Of a stretch of DNA of 64,000 bases, positions 20,846 through 30,357 are shown one piece after another. Made by a program: the position numbers and the translations under genes. Where the stretch lies: the NCBI GenBank assembly GCA_038141525.1, contig JAYQIF010000008.1, positions 1 to 64,000 on the forward strand, read 5' to 3'. Origin of the DNA: BACL21 sp038141525. Lineage in GTDB: Bacteria > Bacteroidota > Bacteroidia > Flavobacteriales > Flavobacteriaceae. Position 1 is the stretch's first letter. Every line of letters begins with the position of its first letter. The notes beneath the pieces are model-generated. The model saw nothing but the letters and a program-made list of their open reading frames with translations. It was not told the DNA's origin and searched no databases.

Positions 20846-22270
20846 TTAGGCGTCAAAATATTCCTTGGAAAACCCCAGTAGATACAACTGATCTTTGGCC
20901 CGGGTCATGGCGGTATACAACCAGCGCAGATATTCCTTATTCACGCCCTCCTTGAGATAAGGTTGCTCTACAAACACTTTATCCCATTGTCCCCCTTGTG
21001 ATTTATGGCAAGTGATGGCATAGCTATACTTGACCTGAAGGGCATTAAAAAATGGATTGTTTTTTATTTCTAAAAACTTCTTGTAATTGGATTTTACATC
21101 GGCATAATCTTCACGAACGGCCTGATACAAACTGTTGGATTGTTCGTAGGTCAGGCTGGAACTTTTGCTGCTGATGGTATCGAGCAACAAGACCGTATTG
21201 AACGGTGGCTGATTTGGATAATCCAGCATGCGCACCCGAACCTTGGCAAAGTCAAAACCATAGATCGAGGTGAATTCAAAAATCTCTTTGACTTCAATCA
21301 CATCGCCATTAGCAATAAACCCGGCAGAATCGGCCGGTTTTAACCAAAAATAATTGTTCTTTACGACCATAAGTACATCCCCCACACATAAACCTTCGTC
21401 GCGAAACAAGATGCGTTGACGGATTTGCTGATTGTATAAATTAGCGCGCTTATTGGACCGCACGATAATTACGGCTTGATCTAAATTATCCTTAGAAAAA
21501 GAGGCCTCTAAGGCCTCCAGAACCTCCTGACCACCATAAGGACGGATGACTTCGTCTTGCTGACCCAAATCGTAATGTAGTTGTTCGGGCGTGTCGTGTT
21601 CTATACAGGTTCTAAGGCAAGTGGCATTAGAAACAATATCCCCCTGTTCTCTTTGGCGCACGACTTCAGTAAGGGCTGCCTGAATCACGGTTTTGTGAAA
21701 CTGAATACGCAAAACGTCGGGGTCTAAAGCCGGACTTATGGTCAAATGTACCGGAGGCAATTGGGCCAAATCCCCCACAAACATCAGCTGACAACCCGGA
21801 CCACTAAAGACATAACTCATTAAATCCTCTAAGAGAGACCGGCCCTCAAACACCTTGGCATCCGTGTTTGTATCGGGAACCATTGAGGCTTCATCGACAA
21901 TGAACACGGTATTGCGGTGCTTATTGGGTTGCAAGGCAAATTTAATGCCACCCCCCTTTTGACTGCGGGGCACGTATATTTTGCGGTGAATGGTAAAGGC
22001 CTCGCGATTGCTGTATTGGCTAATGACCTTGGCCGCACGGCCCGTGGGTGCCATAAGCACACTAGAGCGCTTGAACTGATCCAAGGTACGGACCAAACCC
22101 CCAATCAAAGTACTCTTGCCCGTTCCGGCATAGCCAGTAAGCAAAAACACCGAATCCGGATCTCTTTGGGTACAAAATTCTGAAATCGACAAAATCGCCT
22201 GTTGCTGACCTGGAGTTGGCGCATGCGCTAGGGCTTTTCTAAAGGCTTTTTCAAAATCGATAACCGTCAT
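20846..22270 (-). CDS. RecD-like ATP-dependent DNA helicase (SF1B)
   Basis: 474 aa, intact. It has Walker A GYAGTGKST at residues 46-54, PTGRAAKV, Walker B VFIVDEASM, GDLAQLPPV (motif III), and the C-terminal ITCHKSQGGQWDKV and YTAMTRAKDQL motifs of UvrD/RecD C-terminal helicase domains. The protein is shorter than RecD2 and lacks its N-terminal extension. It probably unwinds DNA 5' to 3' in repair or recombination. It is a single gene, followed by kdsB on the same strand. Confidence 0.88.
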   Translation of the reverse strand: MTVIDFEKAFRKALAHAPTPGQQQAILSISEFCTQRDPDSVFLLTGYAGTGKSTLIGGLVRTLDQFKRSSVLMAPTGRAAKVISQYSNREAFTIHRKIYVPRSQKGGGIKFALQPNKHRNTVFIVDEASMVPDTNTDAKVFEGRSLLEDLMSYVFSGPGCQLMFVGDLAQLPPVHLTISPALDPDVLRIQFHKTVIQAALTEVVRQREQGDIVSNATCLRTCIEHDTPEQLHYDLGQQDEVIRPYGGQEVLEALEASFSKDNLDQAVIIVRSNKRANLYNQQIRQRILFRDEGLCVGDVLMVVKNNYFWLKPADSAGFIANGDVIEVKEIFEFTSIYGFDFAKVRVRMLDYPNQPPFNTVLLLDTISSKSSSLTYEQSNSLYQAVREDYADVKSNYKKFLEIKNNPFFNALQVKYSYAITCHKSQGGQWDKVFVEQPYLKEGVNKEYLRWLYTAMTRAKDQLYLLGFSKEYFDA

Positions 22271-22292
22271 AAATACAAGGGGAAACTCAGGT

Positions 22293-22300
22293 CAAATATA
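22293..22300 (-). promoter_or_regulatory. Candidate -7 element for the RecD-like helicase gene
   Basis: On the minus strand TATATTTG matches TAnnTTTG, 22 bp before the start at 22270. A TTTG (22315-22318) is only 14 bp upstream, shorter than the usual spacing. Confidence 0.4.
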
Positions 22301-22344
22301 GCTAGGTTTTTTTCCAAATTCCTTTTCTGAATATAAAAATATCG

Positions 22345-22352
22345 TAGATTTG
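22345..22352 (+). promoter_or_regulatory. Candidate -7 element for the 22394 gene operon
   Basis: TAGATTTG matches TAnnTTTG and is 41 bp before the ATG. No clear TTTG was found at the expected distance. It would drive the 22394, DUF3822, rsmD set. Confidence 0.4.
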
Positions 22353-22393
22353 CTCTGGTACTAAAGACCCTTTTTTCAACTTAAATCAGATCA

Positions 22394-23059
22394 ATGAAAC
22401 TCGGAATTAAACTCGTACTTTGGATCCTCATCATCTTCTTGGGCTACAAACTTTACAATTCAATCATTGGCCCGGTTCATTTCAACCAAACCAAAGAAAA
22501 AAGATACATTCAAGTCATTGCCAAACTAAAAGACATCAAAGCAGGTCAATTAGCGTATCAAGAACTCAACGGTAAGTTTACCGCAGATTTTGACAGCCTT
22601 GTTCAATTCCTGGATACCGCTCAATTTGCCATCACCGCGCGTCGCGATACGAGCTATGCCGATGTTGCACGTAACCGTGCTTTTGGATTAGACCCACAAA
22701 AAGGAGGGTATTACATTGAAGACGTGATCATCGATACACTGTCGTTTGCCTCGGTAAAAGATTCTATTTATCCAGGATCTGATCGATATACATCCATGAT
22801 GGTCGTGCCCGATTCTGAGGAGACATTTGAATTGCGCGCAGGAACATTAGATAAAAACGGGACCATTTATCAAGTCTTTGAGGCTCGTGCCTCTAAGGAT
22901 GTTATTCTTGCTGGGCTAGATCCCGATCTTGTCGCACAAGAAAAACAAGTTAATTCTGTAGATGGGGTTAACGGGCCTTACGTGAAAGTTGGTTCTATGG
23001 ACGAAGTCAATACCAGTGGAAACTGGCCAAAACTATATGACACAGCCAAAGACAAATAA
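22394..23059 (+). CDS. Conserved membrane-anchored protein of unknown function
   Basis: 221 aa, intact. One membrane segment at residues 5-22 (LVLWILIIFLGYKLYNSI) is followed by a soluble region with repeated short acidic blocks. I do not recognise a catalytic motif. It appears near DUF3822 and rsmD and overlaps the DUF3822 start by 23 bp, so it is translationally coupled. The fold might relate to pseudopilin-like anchors given the N-terminal helix, but this is only a guess. Confidence 0.7.
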   Translation: MKLGIKLVLWILIIFLGYKLYNSIIGPVHFNQTKEKRYIQVIAKLKDIKAGQLAYQELNGKFTADFDSLVQFLDTAQFAITARRDTSYADVARNRAFGLDPQKGGYYIEDVIIDTLSFASVKDSIYPGSDRYTSMMVVPDSEETFELRAGTLDKNGTIYQVFEARASKDVILAGLDPDLVAQEKQVNSVDGVNGPYVKVGSMDEVNTSGNWPKLYDTAKDK

Positions 23060-23854
23060 TACCGTTTCAACAAACAACAAAAGTTGGTCCGTTCAAGTTT
23101 CATTGACCGGACTTTCTTTTTGGGGCCAGGGCACCCGATAATGCCCTATATCTCACAGAACAGTTTCCCGTAGCCACTACGGCAGAGGGTTTGACTCAAT
23201 ATCTCGATCAATTTTGGGGCAGACAAAGGGAGACCCTCAATATTGACCCGCAAGAGTCCATCCGCCTGATCCACCAGTCTTCATGGCATACAGTGGTGCC
23301 CAAAGCCCTATTTGACCCAAGCCGAGGGTTGGATTACCTCAAATTCAACACCCGCTTGTTGGATAATGATTTGGTGGCGCACGACTTTATTGAGGCCCTA
23401 GATTTAGTGGTGGTGTATTTACCCTTTACCAATGTCAATAATTGGTTTTTTGAACGATTTGGCAGTTTTACCTTCGAACACAGTACTTCGGTGTTGTTGC
23501 GTCATCTACTGGGACAAAATAGCATCACCGAATCAGTTCAGGCCATGGTTTATCTGCATCAACAATCATTTTGACTTAGTGGTTTGGCAGGGCAAAAAGC
23601 TCCGTTTGTGCAATACCTTTAGTTTTCAAGCACCCGAGGATGTGTTGTATTACGTATTATTCGGTTTTGAGCAATTGGACTTGAGTCCCGAAAACGTATC
23701 GCTCAATTTGGCAGGGGCGGCCGCAGAGCGGGGCGATATTTTTGACCTTTTGTATCGGTATGTGCGTGATGTAACTTATTACGATAAAGGGCCAAGACCG
23801 ATTCAGGATTTGGCTCCGTACCAAGAATTACCCTTACAATGCATCAGTCAATAA
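23037..23854 (+). CDS. DUF3822 family protein, two frameshifts
   Basis: About 272 aa when joined. ATG at 23037 gives MTQPKTNNTVSTNNKSW, overlapping the previous gene. SLTGLSFWGQGTR breaks at about 23138 and continues as DNALYLTEQFPVATTAEGL. A second break at 23569-23572 (T4 run, expected T3) joins LHQQSF to DLVVWQGKKLRLCN. The arrangement WSVQVSL...LSFW near the N-terminus and the position before rsmD fit DUF3822, a Bacteroidota family with an ASKHA-like fold and no assigned function. It overlaps the rsmD start by 16 bp. Confidence 0.72.
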
Positions 23855-24383
23855 GAATCATTTCTGGACGGCACAAAGGGAGAAAAATTCGAGGGCCAAA
23901 AAATCTTCCTGTACGCCCAACCACGGACTTCGCTAAAGAAGGCTTATTCAACATTTTACATCACAGCGGCGCCCTATTCGGTGCCCAGGTACTAGACCTA
24001 TTCAGTGGTACGGGAAATATTGCCTATGAATTTGGCTCAAGAGGCGCCGCTCAAATCGATTGTGTGGACCAACATCGAGGATGCATCAAGTTTATCGAGG
24101 CAACGGCTCAATTGCTTGAGCTGCCCATTAGTTGTACTCAGGGGAGTGCTGTGAAATTCCTCGAGCACCACAGCAAGTCCTATGATTTTATTTTTGCCGA
24201 CCCCCCTATGCGCTAGAGCAGAGAGCATTACTGCATTTGATCTCAGTTATATTTGAGCGTGCTCTGTTGTCAGACCAAGGACAATTAATTCTAGAACACG
24301 AAAAAGCACGCGATTTTTCCAGCCACCCAAATTGGGTCAGCTCGAGAAAATTTGGCGGTTCGGTATTCAGTTTTTTTGAATAA
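23839..24383 (+). CDS. rsmD: 16S rRNA (guanine(966)-N2)-methyltransferase RsmD, one frameshift
   Basis: About 181 aa when joined. IISGRHKGRKIRGP at the N-terminus, PTTDFAKEGLFNIL, DLFSGTGNIAYEFGSRGA (SAM-binding motif I) and ADPPY (catalytic motif IV) define RsmD. It methylates G966 of 16S rRNA. The frame breaks at 24201-24206, a C6 run that should be C7: FADPP continues as YALEQRALLHLISVIFE. It ends in SFFE-stop at 24381-24383, immediately beside the convergent RNase P RNA gene. Confidence 0.9.
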
Positions 24384-24687
24384 AAAGCAGGCCTATAAGC
24401 CGGATTCTGTATCCATTTCTGGACCCTTATCATTTATCTAGGCGATGCATTACTGCATCGCTCAATCTGCCTACCCTCCCACTCAGACGGGAATCTTCAA
24501 GTGTGGGTATACGTGGCATTTCACCGCATAGAGTTTACCTGATTTCACTACAGCATGATCTGTACATTCTTTCTGTTGCACTGGTCCTAATTCGCCTGGG
24601 CGAACCGACGGCCGTTAGCCGCTATGCTTCCCTGTGGTGCCCGGACTTTCCTCTTCATCACAGGATGAAGCGATAAGGCGGCCTGCA
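24384..24687 (-). ncRNA. rnpB: RNase P RNA (bacterial type A)
   Basis: On the minus strand there is the universal GAGGAAAGTCCGGGC (P4/CR-I) near the 5' end, and a 3' AGAATCCGGCTTATAGGCC block. These pair to form the P4 core, and GCAGGCC at the ends pairs to form P1. This is the catalytic RNA that cuts the 5' leader from tRNA precursors. Ends are estimates from the stem positions and the -7 element at 24691-24698. Confidence 0.92.
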
Positions 24688-24690
24688 GCG

Positions 24691-24698
24691 CAAAATTA
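24691..24698 (-). promoter_or_regulatory. Candidate -7 element of rnpB
   Basis: Minus-strand TAATTTTG matches TAnnTTTG and lies about 4-7 bp before the mature 5' end, a natural spacing for an RNA gene. A weak TTCG/TTTC is about 20 bp upstream. Confidence 0.55.
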
Positions 24699-24763
24699 GC
24701 AGAAATGTTGATAACTCACGAAATAATACAAAGCGATTTCAGCAAATTAAAACAGCGGCTTTT

Positions 24764-24771
24764 TATATTTG
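24764..24771 (+). promoter_or_regulatory. Candidate -7 element of dnaX
   Basis: TATATTTG matches TAnnTTTG, 11 bp before the dnaX start, implying a very short leader. A TTTC (24737-24740) is 23 bp upstream. Confidence 0.5.
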
Positions 24772-24781
24772 TTAAGGCATT

Positions 24782-26644
24782 ATGGAACAATTTATAGTAT
24801 CGGCGAGAAAGTACAGACCACAAGGGTTTGAGCAAGTGGTAGGACAAAAGTCCATCACCCGTACTTTGGAAAATGCCATAAAAAACAATCATTTAGCACA
24901 GGCCCTTCTATTTACAGGGCCGCGAGGGGTGGGTAAAACCACTTGTGCCCGAATCTTGGCCAAAAAAATCAACCAAAACAGCGAGGATGAGCAAGATACA
25001 GCCATCCATCCAGACGAAGATTTTGCCTTTAATATTTTTGAACTTGATGCGGCCTCGAATAATTCTGTCGAAGACATTCGATCCCTGATTGATCAAGTGC
25101 GTATTCCCCCGCAGACCGGACGCTATAAAGTGTACATCATCGATGAGGTGCACATGCTGTCCTCTTCTGCCTTTAATGCGTTTCTAAAAACACTTGAAGA
25201 GCCGCCCGCCCACGCCATATTTATTTTGGCCACCACCGAGAAGCACAAGATTATTCCAACCATCTTATCTCGATGTCAAATATTTGATTTTAAGCGTATT
25301 ACTGTCGATGACATCAAAGAGCAATTGCAACACGTTGCCGATGCAGAAGGCATTCAGGCCGAGGACGATGCCCTACATTTAATGGCCTTAAAGGCCGATG
25401 GCGCCATGCGCGATGCCCTTTCTATTTTTGATCGAATCGTGAGTTTCAGCGGTAACAATATTACCCGAACAGCTGTGGCAGAAAACCTGCATATTCTCGA
25501 TTATTCATACTACTTCAGCATTACTGATTTAATGCTGCAAGGCAGTATCCCTGAAGTGCTCTTGCAACTCGACGAAATACTATCTCAAGGTTTTGACGGA
25601 CAGCACTTTATCAATGGTCTTTGTTCTCATTTTAGAGATCTGCTGGTGGCCCAAACTCCACAAACCATTCCGCTGTTAGAGGTAGGCGAAAATGTAAAGC
25701 AAGATTACGCCAGACAGTCTCAGGCGGCAGATCGCTCCTGGCTCATGCACGCTCTGGATATTGCCAATCAATGTGCTCTGAATTATAGAACTAGCAGAAA
25801 CCCTCGGTTGCTCACTGAGTTATGCCTCATGCAGCTCGCTTCTCTAATGGATTTAGAGCAAAAAAAAAAGCCCACGAGTGAGCCCTACATAACTCCTGCT
25901 GCAGCGCTTAAGACGAGTTCCCCTAAGACCGAGTATCACAGCCAGAAGCCGGTTGCACTCGCTGAGCCCAACCAAGAGATCGTCACACCCGCAGAGCAAG
26001 TAATCGCAGAGTCAGCGGCACCCGAGCCTGCACAAGCTCTTGAGGAACCCGAAGTCACAAAGACGGCAGAACCTGCAGAGCCCCGCCAAGAAACCATCAC
26101 GCCTGCAGAGTCCAGCCCAAAGACAGAATTAGCCCCTAAAGAGAAAAAAACGCGCAAAATAGATATAAAACCAGATGGCATACGCCGCGGCGTCTCCTCC
26201 CTTTCTCTTAAAAGTATACAAGAGAAAAAACAACTTTTGGCGCAACAAAAATCATCGGGCCCCCTTCCAGGAACTAAAAGAGCCGAGGAATTTACAAAAG
26301 AGGATTTTCAAAAGGCCTGGAATCAATATGCCGAGGATATCAAGAGTGAAGGACGATTCAATTTACATTCACATTTGACCATGGAATCTCCAGAGCTAGT
26401 GGATACGGATATTGTTTTGACTTACCCCAACGACACCATCCGACTAGAAGTAGAGCGAGAACAAGGGGCAATCCTCAATTATCTTGCCAATGCGCTAAAT
26501 AATGATCACTTAAAACTTAAGATTAATGTGGTTGAGAGCGCGGTCAAACGCTACGCCTACACCCCAGAAGAAAAATATGCGCATCTCAAAGAGCAAAATC
26601 CACTACTCGACGTATTGCGCAGTAGCTTAGATCTAGAAGTATAG
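24782..26644 (+). CDS. dnaX: DNA polymerase III subunit gamma/tau
   Basis: 620 aa, intact. Residues 1-240 form the AAA+ clamp-loader ATPase: GPRGVGKTT (46-54), IIDEVHMLS (Walker B) and LSRCQIFDF (sensor/arginine finger). Domain III reaches about residue 360. A Pro/Glu/Thr-rich linker with imperfect repeats (TPAE, EPEV) follows at about 375-450, then the C-terminal tau region. The four-Cys zinc module of most bacterial DnaX proteins is absent between residues 60 and 85; the region reads KKINQNSEDEQDTAIHPDED. An A10 run at 25860-25869 could yield a short gamma form by slippage (separate entry). It is followed 54 bp later by miaE. Confidence 0.95.
   Translation: MEQFIVSARKYRPQGFEQVVGQKSITRTLENAIKNNHLAQALLFTGPRGVGKTTCARILAKKINQNSEDEQDTAIHPDEDFAFNIFELDAASNNSVEDIRSLIDQVRIPPQTGRYKVYIIDEVHMLSSSAFNAFLKTLEEPPAHAIFILATTEKHKIIPTILSRCQIFDFKRITVDDIKEQLQHVADAEGIQAEDDALHLMALKADGAMRDALSIFDRIVSFSGNNITRTAVAENLHILDYSYYFSITDLMLQGSIPEVLLQLDEILSQGFDGQHFINGLCSHFRDLLVAQTPQTIPLLEVGENVKQDYARQSQAADRSWLMHALDIANQCALNYRTSRNPRLLTELCLMQLASLMDLEQKKKPTSEPYITPAAALKTSSPKTEYHSQKPVALAEPNQEIVTPAEQVIAESAAPEPAQALEEPEVTKTAEPAEPRQETITPAESSPKTELAPKEKKTRKIDIKPDGIRRGVSSLSLKSIQEKKQLLAQQKSSGPLPGTKRAEEFTKEDFQKAWNQYAEDIKSEGRFNLHSHLTMESPELVDTDIVLTYPNDTIRLEVEREQGAILNYLANALNNDHLKLKINVVESAVKRYAYTPEEKYAHLKEQNPLLDVLRSSLDLEV
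25860..25869 (+). other. A10 slippery run in dnaX at the end of domain III
   Basis: Ten A then G, read as CAA AAA AAA AAG (codons 360-363). Loss of one A leads to TGA five codons on (AAA GCC CAC GAG TGA). Gain of one A leads to TAA nine codons on (after AGC CCA CGA GTG AGC CCT ACA). Either product would end at the domain III boundary, like gamma. A comparable A9 run causes transcriptional slippage in Thermus dnaX. The exact run length here should be treated with caution because this assembly has many homopolymer errors. Confidence 0.45.
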
Positions 26645-26698
26645 CCAAAGCCCAGCCGCAATATTATATATCGTAAACGCCCAAATAAGAAGAATAAA

Positions 26699-27304
26699 AT
26701 GAGTGAAAAAAGTCCCACAAAAATGTTAGGCCTGAAATTACCTACAGACCCGAGATGGGTGGATATCGTGGCCAAAAATATTGATGAAATATTGACCGAT
26801 CACGCCTATTGCGAGCAAAAGGCCGCCTCCACGGCGATTTCACTCATAATCGGCTATCCCGAATACACCGATCTCGTTGCCGAGATGACCCTTCTTGCGC
26901 AAGAAGAGATGAGTCATTTTAAGATGGTACACGATAGAATTGTCGAGCGCGGTGGACACCTGGGTCGTGAACGTAAAGATGCCTATGTAAACGCCTTGAT
27001 GAAGTTTTTTCCAAAAGGGGGCAGTCGTAATGACCAATTGATTCATCGACTTTTGTACGCCGCTCTAATCGAGGCCAGAAGTTGCGAGCGCTTTCGACTG
27101 CTGAGTGAAGAACTTGAGGATAAAAAATTAGCCGATTTCTATCGCAAACTTATGATTAGTGAAGCCAATCACTATACGATGTTTTTAAAGTTTGCCCGTG
27201 AATATGGTCAGCGAGAGATTGTCGATAAAAAATGGCAGGATTTGTTGGCCTTTGAAGCTCAAATCATGAAAAACCTGAGTAAAACTGAGCAAATTCACGG
27301 CTAA
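26699..27304 (+). CDS. miaE: tRNA-(ms2io6A)-hydroxylase-like protein (MiaE)
   Basis: 201 aa, intact. The ferritin-like four-helix diiron fold is marked by EEMSHF (about 62-67), EARSCERF (about 122-129) and EANHYTMF (about 155-162), with Glu/His metal ligands. MiaE-type enzymes hydroxylate the isopentenyl group of ms2i6A at position 37 of tRNAs reading U-initial codons. It follows dnaX on the same strand and may share its transcript. Confidence 0.88.
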   Translation: MSEKSPTKMLGLKLPTDPRWVDIVAKNIDEILTDHAYCEQKAASTAISLIIGYPEYTDLVAEMTLLAQEEMSHFKMVHDRIVERGGHLGRERKDAYVNALMKFFPKGGSRNDQLIHRLLYAALIEARSCERFRLLSEELEDKKLADFYRKLMISEANHYTMFLKFAREYGQREIVDKKWQDLLAFEAQIMKNLSKTEQIHG

Positions 27305-27340
27305 CTGTATTGAAATCGCATTACAACTTTAGGTGATGTA

Positions 27341-28257
27341 CTAAAAAAGTGTCTCCAGAGGATGCCCTTGGGTAGGATCTTGGTGCATGCGCTTGACCAT
27401 ACCATCGGCTAATCCAATTTTTGGCACATAAATATTTTTAGCGCGACTCCATTTCATGGCCGACAAATATATTTTGGTGGCGGGAATAATCACATCGGCG
27501 CGATCAGGATTCATTTGAAGTTCGTAGATCCTTTCGTGATAGGTCATTGATTTCAAAAGTTCAAAGTAGTTGACCAAGAAAAAATAACTCAGGGGTTTCC
27601 CTATCTTTTTTCCACTTTTGGTATAAATACTATTGATGTTACCCCTGATCCGATCACATTGATTTTTTCATAACCCTCAGTAGTCGCAGTGATCCATTGT
27701 TTTACATCATCCCACATAGACTCGCGAACCATGTCATTTAAAATGCGTACGGTCCCGAGTTTAAATGAGCGAGAATCAACAACTTTACCCTGACTGTACA
27801 GCGTAAATTCTGTACTTCCACCACCTACATCAACATAAAGAAAGGTTTTCTCTGTACCGATGAAATGACCAAAATCTGTCGCCGCAATTATATCCGCTTC
27901 TATTTCACCATCGATGATTTCAATTTGAATGCCCGTAGCCTCTCCAATACGCTGAACCACTTCATGACCATTAGCGGCCTCGCGCATAGCCGAAGTGGCA
28001 CAGGCCCGATAGCACAGTACCTTGTGATTTTTCAAAAGTAAGCGATAAGCACTCATTGCCTCTATCATGCGGTCGATGTTTACCGATGAGATATTTCCGT
28101 TGAGAAAGACATCAGCTCCAAGGCGGATAGGCACGCGTACTAAAGATGTTTTTTTAAATCGTGCGGGTTTATCGTCCATTTTGGTGACCGTAGCCACCAA
28201 AAGGCGAATGGCATTCGATCCTATATCAATAGCACCATATTTATGCATGGACATCAT
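27341..28257 (-). CDS. ppx: Exopolyphosphatase / Ppx-GppA family phosphatase, one frameshift
   Basis: About 305 aa when joined. The ASKHA fold is marked by AIDIGSNAIRLLVA near the N-terminus, YVDVGGGSTEFTL and CATSAMREA. The family releases phosphate from the ends of polyphosphate or hydrolyses pppGpp. The start (28257) overlaps the ppk1 stop by 4 bp (ATGA). The frame breaks at 27642-27645, a G4 run that should be G5: INVIGSG continues as GNINSIYTKSGKKIG and joins the downstream part. The C-terminal ends at 27341, shorter than E. coli Ppx. Confidence 0.88.
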
Positions 28258-30357
28258 TCGCGCTCCAATTTATTCTTGTAGTAGTCATAAATGGCGAATT
28301 GCGATCGCACAGATGGCCCGCCCTCACGTACATAGGCATTATCCTGAGTGGCCAAAATCAAACGTGCCTTTACATTATCTTGCCAGCTAATCTCGAAAGT
28401 TTCTTGGAGCTCTTTTTGAATTTCTGAGTCATAAATAGGACAACTAATTTCTACCCGAGTATCCAAATTACGGCCCATTATGTCCGCTGAAGAAATAAAG
28501 TATTTTGGGTCATTGTTATTGTTGAAAATATAAAGACGCGTATGCTCTAGAAATTTATCGACAACACTGATCACCTCAATATTTTCGCTCAGTCCTTTAA
28601 CCCCTGGAATTAAGCAACAAATACCACGCACAACGAATTGGATGGACACCCCAGCTTGACTCGCCTCATATAATTTATCAATCATGCGATAATCGCTTAA
28701 ACTATTGAGCTTAAGCTGTATTCCTGCTGACTTTCCTTTGGCTTTATTTTTAATCTCGACGTCGATCAGGCGCTCCCAGGTAGCGCGTGTATAATGAGGC
28801 GAAACCACCAAATGCTTATAGGTTTTTACACGATAATTGACATCAAAGAAGTTAAAGACTTTGTTGATGTCTTTACCAATGCCTTCATTAGCGGTAAATA
28901 ACGTATAATCGGTATAAACTCGTGCAGTACTCTCATTAAAATTACCGGTACTCAAAAATGAATATCGTTTGATCTTACCGCCCTCTAAGCGCTCAATAAC
29001 ACAAGCTTTACAGTGTACCTTAAGGCCTTTAACCCCAAAAATCATTTGCACCCCTTCCTCTTGCATTTGTTCGGCATAATGGATATTGGCCGCCTCGTCG
29101 AAACGAGCGCGCAATTCAATCTGAACCACAACATCTTTTCCGTTTTTGGCGGCATTAATCAATGAGCTGGCAATGTGTGATACTTCAGCCAATCGATAGA
29201 TCGTGATTTTAATGGACTTCACTTGTGGATCTAAGGCGGCCTCACGCAAAAATTTTACGACATATCTGAAACTTTGATACGGCGCGTGGAGCAAGTAGTC
29301 TTTTTTGGCAATTTTTGCCAAAAGACTCCCTTCAAAATTTAAGCCCTTAATGCGCAGTGGTACTTTTGTTTCATAAAGTAAATCCTGACGGCCCAAGCTC
29401 GGAAACTTCATATAATCCCTTCTGTTGTGGTATCGGCCTCCAGGAATGACACTATCGTTACTCTCGATGTTCATTTTGTTCATGAAAAATTCAAGCATGT
29501 CAGGATCTATATCACGATCGTAGACAAAACGAACAGGGTCTCCGGAGCTTCGACGGGCCACACTCTTTGAAATCTTATCCAAAAAGCTCCGACTCAAATC
29601 AGAATCGATGTCTAATTCTGCATCTCGAGTAATCTTGATCATGTAAGCAGAAATCTCCCGGTAAGAGAATATGCTAAAGATGATGCCCATGCAGTGGCGA
29701 ATCAAATCATCGAGTAAAATGATGTATTTCTGTCCCTGTTCCTCTGGAAGCTCAATAAAACTATCAATAACCCTCGGAATTTCAATCAGGGCATAATTCA
29801 CAGCTAATTCCGACTCGTCTTCGCTTGGGGTCTGAGCAGGTTCATTCATCACCATGCGCACGGCCAAATAAGCCGCACTGTCCTTTAGTGCAGGGAAATG
29901 TTTCAAGCCCTGTCAAAATAAAGGTCATCAACGCAGGGCTTACCTCTTTTAGAAAATAATCGGTAATAAAAGCACTTTGCTTTGGCGTGATTTGACGCTC
30001 GTTAATGATGTGGATGCCCGTTTTGCCCAGTTCTTTTTGAATAGCGCCGAGTATATCAAGACTCAATTGCTGCTGTTTGATGACCGTTTGTGTGATTGTC
30101 TCTTGTAATTCTTTGGCAGCTACTCCTCCCAATTCGCTTCGGCCTCCCTTTCCGGCTTCTACAATACGTTTAATGGTCGCATAACGCACTTTGAAAAACT
30201 CATCGAGATTGTTCGAAAAAATTCCTAAAAATCTCAACCGCTCAATCAAAGGTACAGACGGGTCCTTGGCCTCTTGCAGAACTCGAGCATTAAATTGCAG
30301 CCAACTCAGATCTCGATTGATAAATCGATCATAGGATTTTTTTGATTCTGCCATCAT
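28254..30357 (-). CDS. ppk1: Polyphosphate kinase 1, one frameshift
   Basis: About 700 aa when joined. The N-terminal part has FINRDLSWLQFNARVL and NNLDEFFKVRYA. The catalytic part has the PLD-like KVHCKACVIER, whose His is autophosphorylated, followed by STGNFNESTARVYTDY. PPK1 makes polyphosphate from ATP reversibly. The frame breaks at 29908-29910, a G3 run expected as G2: MTFILTGL continues as KHFPALKDSAAYLAVR. It is coupled by 4 bp overlaps to both sixA upstream and ppx downstream, forming a polyphosphate operon. Confidence 0.93.

Noticed and set aside
25870..26130. Tandem repeat or low-complexity insertion in dnaX
   Set aside because: The Pro/Glu/Thr segment is imperfect and typical of the flexible tau linker, not a mobile or duplicated element.
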